Assembly: GCA_043228905.1 (NCBI GenBank)
Contig: JBHGNT010000005.1
Span: 7,254,001-7,318,000 of the forward strand
DNA: 64,000 bases
Direction: 5' to 3'
Source of the DNA: Azolla caroliniana
Taxonomy: Eukaryota; Polypodiophyta
The translations under genes were made by a program, and so were the position numbers. This document shows, one piece after another, positions 1 to 11,167 of this stretch. The notes beneath the pieces were generated by a model. It ran no database searches, was not told where the DNA came from, and saw only the letters and a list, made by a program, of their open reading frames with translations. Position 1 is the stretch's first letter. Every line of letters starts with the position of its first letter.

Positions 1-1146
1 ATTGCGTATTATGTTCATCCTTATTTTGGGTGTTTCGTGTGCATAGAGGCTATATTCCTCGATTACATCATTTGTTGGCTATGTTATGTTACGATTTTTT
101 AAATATATGCATATGTAATCACGTGTATATGTATTCAATCGTGTACACATGATAAACATAAATATGTGTATATTAGTGTTTATTACGTGATTTTGGAATA
201 TCGAACATTGTTCTTTTCGGGGAAAGGATCTTGGTGGTTGTCCTCACATTTTTGTGAGAATGGTGTAGTCACCATCCTTTTTCAACAAATGTTTTTGTTG
301 TTGTCATCCCCGTTGGTCACACGATTTCACTACACGTTAGAATGAAACAATCGTAGCCACAATGATGTTGTGAGCGTTAGGGCTTGATCCACTTCATGTG
401 AGGTCGCTCCTATGACACACACATCCAACATCCCTCCCTTGTTACATGGTTACGATGCCACCATGAGATCATCATTACGGAAGGCATTCATAATGATGTA
501 ACAATGTGATGGGCCACGTGGACCTACTACGAAAAGAGGGCTCATGTGGCTTGACCATTAGGTTGCAGTTTGGGGTATGTCATTGTAATGATGAGACTTG
601 AGGTTGGGTAATGTACATACATAGTTTTGAATCTTGTTAACAAGGGGGAAATAAGGTTTCCAGACACATGTATTCTTTTAAAAAACATATATGGACAAAT
701 GCCTTTGCATATCTCTCATATGTATGATATTCAATACGAGCAACCTATTTGGTTAGTTCAGGTGTTTAATGGCTCTGTTCTGAGGTCTCGAGTTCAAGTA
801 TGACCAAGACCATACAACATTATTGATACATGTATATGACTATAAAACATGTTTAGACTTTAGGTCTAAGTGCACTTTGGGGTCCTCGTAATAGGACTTA
901 AAGCGCCGAAACCACATGGGTGGGGACAGAGACATAGTTTATTGTTAACATTTTCTCATGTATAAACTATTCATGATGCGAACATACATAGTTAAGCCTC
1001 GGGGAGCCGCCATAAAAAAATTGATGTAGAGATCATGGAAAGACATTCATTTGTCACCCCCATTGTTTTTAAAACACCTTTGTGTTACCATAGTAACATG
1101 ATCTTGAACCTCATCTGATACGCACGTGAGATCATGATATCGATTA
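1..1146. other. Spacer upstream of element A
   Basis: I see no convincing gene here. It may be the leader or flank of the gypsy element that follows. A search by eye for the start (TGTTACAGG) or end (CTAACGCCAACA) of that element's 3' LTR found no 5' LTR copy. Around 750-805 a stretch with an A-box-like GGTTAGTTCAGG and a B-box-like GAGTTCAAGT resembles a decayed tRNA-derived sequence. Confidence 0.4.
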
Positions 1147-1237
1147 ATGTTTGTCCACGATATGTTTACATCTCGACATGATGTTATAACTATTTGTCTG
1201 ACCTTATCCTATTTCTTTGCCAGAAATTATCATTCAA

Positions 1238-2074
1238 TGGCTCATAATAACAACCCGATGGCATCCGCCCAAGCGGAGGGAATTCAAGGAAATCCTCCTT
1301 GGCCAATCCCCATTGAGTCATACTTTTTACAAATACAAAATTTCCTTAATTCTACCTTGCACAAGATTTCCGAACTTTGGCAATCTCATAGTGCTCTTGA
1401 GGCCCATGTCATTAGTATACAACGTGATACTAATAGACCTGATGAGCACCAATGGGAACCATCATCTGTCGTAAAGCCATTAACGGGAGAAAAGGAAAAA
1501 ATCAAAGAAGCAATCTGCACGTGATTGGGTAGATATGAGTCTCATTTTGAGATCTATCCCAAGCCAGATAGTATGAAGATTGCATATGTTGGTTGAGAAC
1601 TAGGGGGTAAGGCCACTACTTGGTGGCGTGACCTCCGCACTTTGGGGAAATTGCCAGATACCTAGACAAACTTTATCAAGGTTTTCAAGGGTAACCTCCA
1701 TCTCGAATCGAGGCAACACAAACTTTAATGAACCTCTCTAGCTAGAAGTTTTCCTCACTAGAAGACTACGTTCACCATGCTAGAACCCAAATCCAAAAAT
1801 CGGGTCTAGAAGGGGACAATTAGTTGATAGCTTGTTTTGTAATGGCATCCCCAATTCATACTATCACTGGATAGTGCACGATAAGGATCCCAAATCCTTC
1901 GAAGAGGTTGTTGAAATAGTTCTTTGTTATCAACGCACTTTGAAGAAGGACCATAACAAACTCGAAGCGCCTGGGACTAAGCAATCGCAATTCGCTGGGA
2001 AGCGACAAAATCTTTTTTATGTGTTATGCAGAAAGAAGGGTCATACAAAAGAGCAATGTCAGAAGCTCCAATGA
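1238..2074 (+). pseudogene. Element A gag remnant with zinc knuckle
   Basis: The readable frame begins near MAHNNNPMASAQAEG at about 1238. It continues, with frameshifts and stops, through a gag-like segment (WWRDLRTLG around 1620) to a retroviral-type zinc knuckle near 2012-2068 (CRKKGHTKEQC), upstream of a clear gypsy polyprotein. The frame is broken near 1523, 1665 and 1725, so no functional capsid is made. The start codon is the first Met that gives a gag-like N-terminus and is not certain. Confidence 0.65.
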
Positions 2075-3044
2075 AAAGAGCACAGCAACAAAACCAAAGT
2101 TCCATATCATAAATGTCAGATTCCTAATGTCCTTGAGGTCTATACACATCATTTACGTAATTGTAAATGTTATTTCCCTCACTATGTATTGGGACCCAAT
2201 GATTTACTACATGCAAACAATTTCTATTTTATCCGGGAAGCTAACACAACTTTTTGAATGATCGTTTGGTTCAGATATGGGGAATCCAACCCACCATAAG
2301 TGATCACACCTATAAGGTGCAGTTGGTTGATGGAAGAGTGCAATACATCAACGGGGCGATTCATTCATGTAAAACCCTAAACCCTTCCATGTAATGAATC
2401 TTTGTACCACTAATGAAATATTGGGCTATCCCTGGTTTTATAATAAAAACTCTTCTTTATCTATTGATTGGGTTCACCATTCCATTACCTTTGTATTGAA
2501 CGATTGCACTCATTTTATTCAATGTGTAAAAAAACAATCTCTTTCAATTGTTTCCTCTCCATCAATATCTGAGTTGTGTTGTTCTTCTTTATTTTATTGT
2601 GTACTTGATCCGAACATTCACGTTTATAATATCAATAGTGTCTCAAGTCATTTATCATATTTTGAACAATAATAGCTCGAGGAAATATTAAATGATTTTC
2701 GTGATGTTTTTCCGAGTGAACTACCACATGGGTTACCTCCTAAACGTAATATAGACCATCGTATAGATATTGTACCTGACGTTGCACCAATAAGTATACC
2801 TTCGTATCGCTTAAGTCAATCCGAAGAGGATGAGGTATCTAAGCAACTCAAGGACTATTTACGAATGGGTTATATACGTTATAGTAAATCTCCATGGGGT
2901 GCACCTGTTCTCTTGGTAAAAAAGAAATAGAGCACATGGCGCCCACATGGTGTATGTGTATTAATTACAGACGCTTGAATAAAGTGACGATCCAGAATTC
3001 ATATCCATTGTCCAGGGCTGACGATCTAATTGACCGTCTCCAGG

Positions 3045-4286
3045 TGGCGAGAACTACTTGCTCCTTATACGCAACGCTCGGCCACAACCGAGCTTAGAAT
3101 CATACACAGAAAACGGGAAATAAAGGCACGACACAAAGAGGAGAAGAGTACACAAGATGTTTACGTGGAAAACCACGGCAGCCCATAGGCTACAAACTAT
3201 CACTATGTTAGAATGTACAACAGTGAGTTCACGGAGGCAACGACCTTGTGCTCACGATCTTCGCCACAAGCGGCGGTTACAACAGAGGCAACGACCTCTT
3301 CCTCTCTCTCTTTCTCTCTGTACACTGTCATGCGCTATATTCTTGTGCAAAAGAAAAAACGACAACAACAACTAAAAGTTTGCCCTAAGTCATATTTATA
3401 CTAATATGATCTTTCGGTTATTTACAAAAAGATAGCCTCTATGGACTCTCAGAAACATATTTACGAATATGTCTCTTCATCCGGTTCTCACCGGATCTGC
3501 ACCATCTGGCTCTCCGTAGCCGGGTACTCCTCATCCGATTCTCACTGGGTCTGCACCATCCGGCTCTCCGTAGCCGGGTACTCCTCATCCAGTTCTCACC
3601 GAGTCTGCACCATCCGGCTCTTCGTAGCCGGATACTCCTCATCCGGTTCTCACCAGGTCTGCACCATCCGGCTCTCTGTAGCCGGGTACTCGTCATCCGG
3701 TCTCGGCCTCAGCCGAGTTTGTTCATCAGCATTGTTCTTCTCCCTTCCCATCCGGAGGGACCTGTCTCCCAACAAACTCCCCCTTCACTCCGGCATGGGG
3801 TGTCTTACCAGTCTGATCCTCTTCCGGCATGCATCCAGCTTGTCGGGTATCAACACTTTGGTCAGCATATCTGACCCGTTCTCGGTCGTGTGGATCTTCG
3901 TCAGCGCGAACTCCTGGTCATCTACTCTCTCCCGGATCCAGTGATACCTTCGCTGGATATGCTTCGTCCGGGAATGGTAGGCCGCATTCTTAGCAAGATG
4001 GATGACACTTTGACTGTCGCAATAGAGTCGGTATTCATCTTGCCGGATACCGAGCTCTCCGATGAAGTCCTTCATCCATAATATTTCCTTGCCAGCTTCC
4101 ACAGCCGCCATGTACTCCGCCTCCGTGGTTGACAATGCAACCGTCTTCTGCAGCCTCGACTGCCACGAAACAGCTCCCCCGTGGTACTCGTCATCCGGTT
4201 TCGGCCTCAACCTATCGGCCTCGGCCGAGTTTGTTCATCGGCACTGTTCTTCTTCCTTCCCATCTGGAGGGACCTGTCTCCCAATA
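3045..4286 (-). mobile_element. Ty1/copia remnant: LTR, RNase H fragment, truncated LTR
   Basis: It is inserted in the element A reverse transcriptase with the 5-bp duplication CCAGG (3040-3044 and 4287-4291). On the + strand the order is a full LTR (3045-3774, TGGCGAG to CCCAACA), a polypurine-type stretch (minus strand GGGGGAGTT next to the LTR), an RNase H fragment on the minus strand, and only the last 100 bp or so of the second LTR (about 4182-4286). The rest of the internal region is missing, so a deletion joined the RNase H gene to the far LTR. The LTR matches the solo LTR at 8090-8832. Confidence 0.85.
3785..4190 (-). pseudogene. Ty1/copia RNase H C-terminal fragment
   Basis: The minus-strand frame reads with a copia RNase H signature: [12 protein letters not shown], then [23 protein letters not shown] and SRTKHIQRRYHWIRE. 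It ends at MPE and a stop next to the polypurine tract. The N-terminal side is cut off by the internal deletion, so it is a fragment of a pol polyprotein without integrase or RT. The same domain in a near relative lies at 43380-44096. Confidence 0.85.
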
Positions 4287-5669
4287 CCAGGGAGCTCGAT
4301 ATTTTACGAAACTTGATCTTCGTATGGGCTACCATCAAATCCATATAAGTGAGGAAGATGTTCCTAAAACGACATTTCATACACGTTATGGCCATTACGA
4401 GTTTTTGGTCATGCCTTTAGGTTTGACCAATGCTCCGGCCACATTTCAACAAGAAATGAATGACATTTTCCGAGAACAACTTGGAAAATTTGCCGTTATT
4501 TTCTTGGATGATATTCTAGTCTATAGTCATACATTAGAAGAACATGCTAAACATGTCTGTTGTGTTTTACAAATTTTGCGCGACAAACAATTCTATGCAA
4601 AGATCTCAAAATGTGAGTTCTTCAAGAAATCAATTACTTATCTTGGACATCTCATAACCAAATGAGAAATTGACCCGTCTCGCATCGAGAAAGTTAAAAT
4701 TTGGCCCACTCTTTGGAATATTAGAGAAGTTAGAGAGGCCCTTGGTTTTGTCAAGTTTTTGCGAAAATCTCTTCGCAATTATTCCCAATTGACAACGCCA
4801 TTTACTGATCTTCTAAAAGGTCAAACGTGTAAGTCTACAAAACCTATTGTATGAAATGCTAACCTAGACCTTGCCTTTAAGGAACTCAAGGACCCGGTGT
4901 GCAAGGCTCCTTCACTTCTTTTACTAGAGCCTTCAAAACCTTTTCAAGTTGAAACTGACAGAAGTGATTATGCTATAGGTGTTGTCCTATATTAAGATGG
5001 TAAACCAGTAGCATTTGAGAGTAAGATTCAACTTGATTCTGATAAGTGTCGGTATGCTGTGCAAGAAAAGGAATTATTTGCAATAATTCATGCACTAAAG
5101 TATGGCGCCATTATCTTTATAGAAGTCATTTTGTGGTAACTACAGATCACCCCTCTTCATTATCGCCTTTGCTTCTAGAGTTACCATCATCACTGTCCTT
5201 GCTTCTAGTGTTACCGTTATCAATATCCTAGTCTTCGACATCATCGTTTTCAGCACCTCTTTGCTCAACCTTCATCGTAATCAACATTAATTGTTATCAT
5301 TTATAGGTATAATTTTGCATCACAATTTTGGTGAGGATTTCTTTTGATCGCTCACCTTCCCAGTTTCGGTGGGGGTTACAACCACTCACTTTCTTGGTGG
5401 GGATTGAATCATTGCTTGCTTGCACTCCATTTTCATTTTAGTTCAAGTCTCGTGCCACATTCCTTTGACGAGGACCGATTTCGATCGCTCACCTTCTCGT
5501 TCTGGTGGGGGTCACAACCGCTCACTTTCTTGGTGAGGATCGCATTGGTTTCTCGCTAGCACTACCTTTTGTGTTGTGTTTTGGGTCAACCTCGACTATT
5601 TACCCTCTCATAATAGAAGAAGTTGAGTAGACCGCTTCACTTGCACTCCTTCGCGCGTTTGTGTTTGTG

Positions 5670-6240
5670 TTCCCGATCAGGACCGTACGTGTTCTTTCAC
5701 ATTGTTCATGTTCTAGTTCCTGATGAGGACCACATGGTTGCTCACGCTTGTTCGTGTTTGAGTTCTCGATGAGGGCCACACATGGTCGCTCTTGCCCGTT
5801 CGTGCTCAAGTTCCCAGTGAGGGCTGCAGGGTCGCTCACTCCCATTCGTGTTCCAGTTCCCGGTGAGGGCTGCATGGTCGCTCACTCCCATTCGTGTTCC
5901 AGTTCCCGGTGACTGTTGCATGGTCGCTCACTCCCGTTCGTGCTCAGTTCCCAATGAGGGCCGCATGGTTGCTCATGCCCGTTCATGTTCCCGGTGAGGA
6001 CTGCACATGGTCTCTCACTGTTGTCCGTGTTGTAGTCTTCGGTGAGGGCCACACATGGTCGCTCACACCCGTCGAGGTTCAAATCTTTGGTGAGGACCGT
6101 GCATGATCGCTCACACCCATCAGTGTTCCAATCTCCAGGGAGGACCACACATGGTCACTCACGTCTATTGGCGTTCTAGTCTTCAGTGAGGACAACATAT
6201 AGTTCTTCACGCCCGTTAGTGCTCCAATTCTCGTTCACCC
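5670..6240. repeat. Minisatellite, unit about 45-50 bp, about 12 degenerate copies
   Basis: The core GTTCCCGGTGAGGGC-TGCATGGTCGCTCACTCCC-GTTCGTG recurs with substitutions and small indels. The best-conserved copies are near 5811, 5856 and 5902. Looser relatives (GGTGGGG, TCGCTCACCTTC) start as early as 5340. Open frames across it on both strands result from the repeat and are not judged to be genes. Confidence 0.8.
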
Positions 6241-6283
6241 CTACACCACACTTTCGAAAAGGCGGCCATAAAGGGGAGGATTA

Positions 6284-6792
6284 TGTCACGACACAATGAT
6301 ATCAAATACGTAGTTAGTGAGGATTGAACTCGCAACCTCACAATTGAAGTTACAACCTCACAACTACAATATGTCATGATCAACCATCTTGATATGAGCA
6401 TGCATTTATAATAGTTTAGTATTCTATAATCTAGCATATAGTACATTTTAGAATTAGAATATTCTATTCAGTAGTATATTCTAGAAATATTGTACGACAT
6501 ACTCTAAACGAGTATATTCTAGAGATATTCAATCTCGGAACATGTATAAATACTTGTAACCTCCTTGGTCCCTTTCAAGGGATTCAACACCAATCATTGA
6601 CACATCAATCTAGTATTCTCGTTTCGCCTCATCTTTGTCGCCTTGATCTTTATTTTTGTCTTCATGCCCTCATGTCGCTCAGAACATCTAGAGTTCCTAG
6701 CCTCGTCACAAATTCTAGCTCCAAGTTCATCCGTCACTCGTAGCCTCATCATATGTGCTCCGTCCTAGTCTGCGCTTGGTGTGTCTGTGACA
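6284..6792 (+). repeat. LTR of the 5151-6792 remnant
   Basis: The repeat starts TGTCACGACACAATG directly after the polypurine tract, ends CTGTGACA, and has a TATA-type box GTATAAATAC (about 6543-6552), so it is read on the + strand. Just inside the start, a 7-bp inverted repeat (ATATCAA 6299-6305 and TTGATAT 6389-6395) flanks a sequence that, on the minus strand, contains a B-box-like GAGTTCAATCC within a GTGAGG/CCTCAC stem. Confidence 0.6.
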
Positions 6793-7383
6793 CACGAGTC
6801 CTTGAAATATTTTTGTGACAAACAAGACCTTAAAGGTCGTAAGGCACGATGGGAAAATCTCATCCAAGACTTTGAATTTTCCATACGATATCATAAAGGT
6901 TCTATGAACACTATCGTTGATGCACTAAGTCACATCCATGAAGTTAACATGCTTAGCTTCACTGAAATAACATCATATCTTTATGATCACCTTCGAGGAA
7001 AGTATCCCGATGACAATTATTTTGGAAAATACTGGGCAAGAGTTGAGTCAGGAACAGACAACACCACATCCTCGAAGGAATCCTTCCACATCGCTAATGG
7101 TTTGCTCTATTGTAATGGGAAGGTTTGTGTTCCAAATTTGCCTCAACATGGCACTTTGGAATACATCGTACACTCATTCTCATATCCACTCAATTCTATT
7201 AGCCTAAGATGCGTCCTGACATACATAGCTATGTGACTATATGCCACCAGTGTTTGGTTAACAAACCCTGATGACTTAAAGTCGTTGAACTTTACATCCC
7301 TTGGACATTCCCAATAATAAGTGGTAAAGTATATCCATGGATTTTATGGTTGGTCTTCCTCGCACCAAAAAAGGCCATGATGC
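6793..7383 (+). pseudogene. Element A RNase H end and integrase N-terminal part
   Basis: It resumes with ESLKYFCDKQDLKGRKARW and the spacer motif YHKGSMNTIVDALS that normally joins RNase H to integrase in gypsy pol. The integrase N-terminal region (HIANGLLYCNGKVCVPN) follows, with frame damage after about 7180. It ends in ISMDFMVGLPRTKKGHDA at the insertion site of element C. The core continues at 13996. Confidence 0.8.
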
Positions 7384-7510
7384 TGTCAGGAATAGTATTA
7401 AACAAAGAGAGGATTAGTACTAGAGAAGGGAGGTACTATTAGTACTAAGAGGACGAGACTGCGTAAGACTCCCGAGAGAGGAAGAGAGAAGAGGAGAGAG
7501 AGATAGCGAG

Positions 7511-7575
<65 letters not shown>

Positions 7576-7865
7576 TATAACATATTATATATTATAAGAA
7601 GAGTAAGTGCAAAAGGGCTATGAGGCTAAAGACTGGCGTTGAACCAATTTGGTTCAACATAATGCCTAGTGCCCTCTTTTATAGTGTTCTCAGGAGTAAT
7701 CCTGAAGCTTCTAGAATGTTCCAGAGAAATCTGGAATATACATTAATTTCCTATAATAAAATGTAAATAAAAATAATATCTTACGTATTACAATAGATGA
7801 TATAATGGTCAAGAGCTCGACCCATATAACCTAAGGTCATGGGTTTGAGTCTTGCCATATCATGA
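7384..7865 (-). repeat. Element C 3' LTR
   Basis: It begins TGTCAGGAATAGTA on the + strand and matches 13528-13995 almost throughout, apart from a longer GA microsatellite (about 7512-7570). The inner edge reads CATGA and then directly the minus-strand polypurine tract AAAGGGGGGATAGTT (7866-7880), so the terminal CA seen in the other copy is absent. A tRNA-like segment lies at 7798-7862. Confidence 0.9.
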
Positions 7866-7867
7866 AA

Positions 7868-8368
7868 CTATCCCCCCTTTAAAACGATGAGTGTCACGAG
7901 TCGTTTTGGATGGAGGACCCGGTTTGTGTGGATATTGACGATGGAAGTCTTCAAGAAGCGCCCGAGCATTGGTCACATTCTCGATCGGTTCCCAAGTACA
8001 TTCACTGGGACTATAGCCTAGCCAATCGACTAGATAGTAGAGCTTGTTGCGAACAATCTTGGAATCAAGGATGGCGGCAACCTCGTACTTGACAGGAACT
8101 ACACGCTCCCTATGCGCAATGCTCGGCCACAACCGAGCTTAGAATCATACACAGAAGAAAACGGGGAATGAAACGCACGACACAGTGAAGAGAAGAGTAC
8201 ACAAGATGTTTACGTGGAAAAACCCAAACTAGGGAAAAAACCACGACAGCCCACAGACTGCAAACTATCACTATATCACAATGGTTACAACAGTGAGCTC
8301 ACGGAGGCAACGACCTCGCGCTCACGATCTTCGCCACAGGCAGCGGTTACAACAGAGGCAACGACCTC

Positions 8369-8411
<43 letters not shown>

Positions 8412-9350
8412 ACACTGTTACGCGCTCTCTCTTCTTGCACAAACAAGAATGACAACAACACAACTACAATTCTCTGTTTTCCCTAAGTCATATTTATACT
8501 AATATGACTTTTCGTCTATTTACAAATATAGCCCCCCAATGGACTCTCAAAAACATATTTACGAATATGTCCCTTCATCCGGTGAGCACTCCTCACCGGG
8601 CCTGCATCATCCGGCGCTTGCCGGGCACACATCATCCGATTCTCACCAGGTCTTCCGTAGTCGGGTCCTTGTCATCTGGTTCTCACTGGGTCTTCCGTAG
8701 TCAGGTACTCGTCATCCGGTTTTCACTGGGTCTTCACCATCCGGCTTCGGCCGAGGCCTATCGGCCTCGGCCAAGTTTGCTCATTAGTACTATTCTTCTC
8801 ACTTCCCATCCGGAGGGACCTGTTTCCTAACAGTACTCTGGTCCGTCTTCAAGCTCGATCGGGGGTGGAGGTTGTATAATACGTCATGGGATGGTGCTCT
8901 CGTGATAGGGTTCAAGGAGAGAACTATGAAACACCGGATGTATCCGAAGTTTAGGAGGTAGATCGAGACGAAAAGCGACATCATTAATCTTTCTGATAAT
9001 ACGAAAGGGACCTAATCCCCGATAATCCAACTTCTCACATGGGCGAGTAGTCTTGATGTGTCGTCGTAGCAGCCACACACGATCTCCAATGTTAAAACTA
9101 GATGGAAGTCAATGACGATCCGCGTAGACCTTGTGTGTTTGTTGAGCTTGCTGGAGATGAGTAGATAAATCTGCTTGTATCTTGCGTAACTGCTCCAAAC
9201 AATCCTCCGCGCAAGGATTTGTGGACACCTCTGGGGTTTCAAGTACACTCCACCGAGGGTGACATCCCGTATAAGCATAAAAGGGCGTAACTTTAGTCGA
9301 TGCATGGATAGAGTTATTATAGGCAAATTCCGCGAAGTGGAGAATATCTG
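7868..9350 (-). pseudogene. Element C integrase remnant and chromodomain (split by a solo LTR)
   Basis: Minus-strand frames give an integrase end segment (FAYNNSIHASTKVTPFYAY near 9270-9320; DRVWLLRRH near 9065; LGPFRIIRKINDVAFRL). This is followed across the solo LTR by a chromodomain (EVAAILDSKIVRNKLYYL, then W and SECTWEP, about 7930-8080). Chromodomains in gypsy integrases direct insertion to particular chromatin. The zinc-binding module and the DDE core expected upstream are absent, so no active integrase could be made. Confidence 0.85.
8090..8832 (-). mobile_element. Solo LTR of a Ty1/copia-type element
   Basis: A 743-bp LTR stands alone in the chromodomain end of element C, flanked by the 5-bp duplication GTACT (8085-8089 and 8833-8837). 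It starts TGACAGGAACTAC and ends CCTAACA. It shares with the LTR at 3045-3774 the hairpin GCTCGGCCACAACCGAGC, the motif GATGTTTACGTGG, a CT microsatellite, CCCTAAGTCATATTTATA and the CATCCGGAGGGACC end. Recombination between two LTRs normally produces such solo copies. The minus orientation is inferred from the coding remnant next to the sister LTR. Confidence 0.92.
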
Positions 9351-9529
9351 CCTAGTTATCCTGATGATAGCTGAGAAAGCACCACAAAAGCTAGTATAGC
9401 TTGGGCGAAAGCATCTGTCTTCAGGTTCGCACGTATGATATTGATAACGTGGGAATCCATGGGCATGCCAAAAACCTGTGTTGCTTGCAGTCGTGTCGGT
9501 CCCAAGATTACTTGCTTTTAATTATCGAA

Positions 9530-11077
9530 AGTTGGCTCGCCGGGACGCGGTGTTAGATACAAACGCCATGATAATGCATCTGCCTTCCCTTGGTGCTTCC
9601 CCGGATGATATGTAATTTTGAAGTCGAAACGCGTGAGGAAGTGGGCCCACCGAGCTTGACGTCGATTTAACACACGAGCATCCTGAAAGTAGGCAAGGTT
9701 TTTATGGTCATTGAATATGGTGACTTGATGAGAGGATCCCTCTAAAAAATGCCTCCATTACATAAACGAGTCCATTATTGCCAATAGCTCCTTATCATGA
9801 ATTTCGTAGTTGATTTCGGCAGCGTCAAACTTGCGTGAGTGAAAAGCCACAAGATGTAGCTTCTTATCATTACCCTGTTGTGATAGAATGCTCCCCAATG
9901 CGAAATCCGATGCGTCAGCTTCGATAATGAATGGTTTTTCCGGATCTACATGAGCTAGAATTGGAGCCGATGATAATGCCTTTTTAAGACTCTCGAAAGC
10001 CATATCTTCTTCTTTAGACCAAACGAACGATTGTCCCTTCCTGGTAAGCTGTGTGAGAGGCAGAACGAGCTTTGAGTAATCTTGTATAAACTTCCGGTAA
10101 AAATTGGCAAAGCCTAAAAAGCATTGCACATCCTGCACCGAGTGCGGAGTCTGCCATTCTACCACCGTCTTGACCTTAGCTGGGTCCATGGAGATGCCTT
10201 CTGATGAAATGATGTAGCCGAGAAATTCCACTTGGTTGCACCCAAAACTACATTTTTCTAGCTTTGCGTAAAGACCATGTTCTCGAAGTCGTTTTAGTAC
10301 TAACAGTACGTGAGAATCATGCTCTTCTTCGGTCTTTTAATAAACTAGTAGATCATCCAAGTAGATGATCAGACACACATCCAAGAGATCTCGGAATATA
10401 TCATTTGCCATGTGCTGGAAGACTGTTGGCGCATTAGTGAGGCCGAACGACATGACCGTATACTTGAAGTGCCCATATCTAGTGCGGAACGCGGTCTTCC
10501 ATTCATCTGCTAGTCGGATCCGTACGAGGTTATAGGCCCCCCATAAGTCGATCTTTGTGAAGAACCTGGCACCATTGATCCGTTCTAAAAGACTTGAGAT
10601 GAGGGGAAGGGCATACCTTTTGAGGATTGTAACTTTATTCAAGCCACGGTAATCTACCACCATACGAAGTGAGCCATCCTTTTTCTTGACGAAGAAAATG
10701 GGTGTGCTGGCTGGAGATTTCGAATGTCGAATGAATCCATTCTCCAAATTCTCCTCTATATAGGCTCAAAGGACTTCTAGCTCGGTTGGTGACAAATTGT
10801 ATATCGGTCCCCATGGTGGCTCTTTCACCGGTTGTAAATCGATGGGGCAATCATATGGTCGATGGTGAGGAAGCGTATTGGCTCGTACTTTATCGAATAC
10901 ATCAGCATAATGATGATACTTCTTTGGAAGTTGAATGGTGGACTCCTCTTTAATGGTGTCGGAGAGTTTTAGTGATATTGCGAAGAGAAACATTTCTTCC
11001 TTGCGTCCTTCTTCTTGCAACTGATGTAGTGAAATGGTGGCAATCTTCTGAGTAGATCCTCGGGTTTGTCAACACCG
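9530..11077 (-). pseudogene. Element C reverse transcriptase and RNase H
   Basis: On the minus strand RT runs from about 11020 (ESTIQLPKKYHHYADVF) through [38 protein letters not shown] and the catalytic [10 protein letters not shown] (about 10345). The RNase H side follows: MEFLGYIISSEGISMD, FIIEADASDFALGSILSQQ, VAFHSRKFDAAEINYEIHDKE, then [14 protein letters not shown] near 9590. Small frame breaks occur near 10745 and 10330 and stops near 9530. The palm aspartates are readable, but the frame is not continuous. Confidence 0.9.
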
Positions 11078-11167
11078 GATTTCTCTTGTTCTCCAATCTA
11101 TGTCTGGGTTATGTAACTTGAACCATGGTAATCCCAAAACGATGGGATGTTCTGGGATACTAATAAT

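Larger units (their letters stand above)
2270..5150 (+). pseudogene. Element A protease, reverse transcriptase and start of RNase H (interrupted)
   Basis: A protease-like tail (ILGYPWF, about 2419) is followed by RT sequence from about 2674 ([28 protein letters not shown], about 2860). The RT is interrupted at 3044 by a copia remnant and resumes at 4292 with [15 protein letters not shown]. It continues through the fingers/palm motif and the catalytic FLDDILVYS motif (about 4500). RNase H starts near 4940 and is interrupted again at 5150, just after the TTDH motif. Several stops (for example 2929, 4663, 4853 and 4993) make it non-functional. Confidence 0.85.
5151..6792 (+). mobile_element. LTR-retrotransposon remnant with internal minisatellite
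   Basis: This insertion separates the RNase H halves of element A (TTDH before, ESLKYF after). Its right part looks like a 3' end of an LTR element: a polypurine run AAAGGGGAGGATTA (6270-6283) abuts an LTR that runs from TGTCACGACAC (6284) to CTGTGACA (6792) and has a TATA box near 6544. No coding domain is left. The middle is a minisatellite. The left LTR is not recognisable and no clean target duplication was found, so the 5' end is probably truncated or rearranged. Confidence 0.6.

Noticed and set aside
5600-6148. Minus-strand ORFs rich in ERPC/VALT repeats
   Set aside because: They are products of the 45-50-bp minisatellite inside a transposon remnant.
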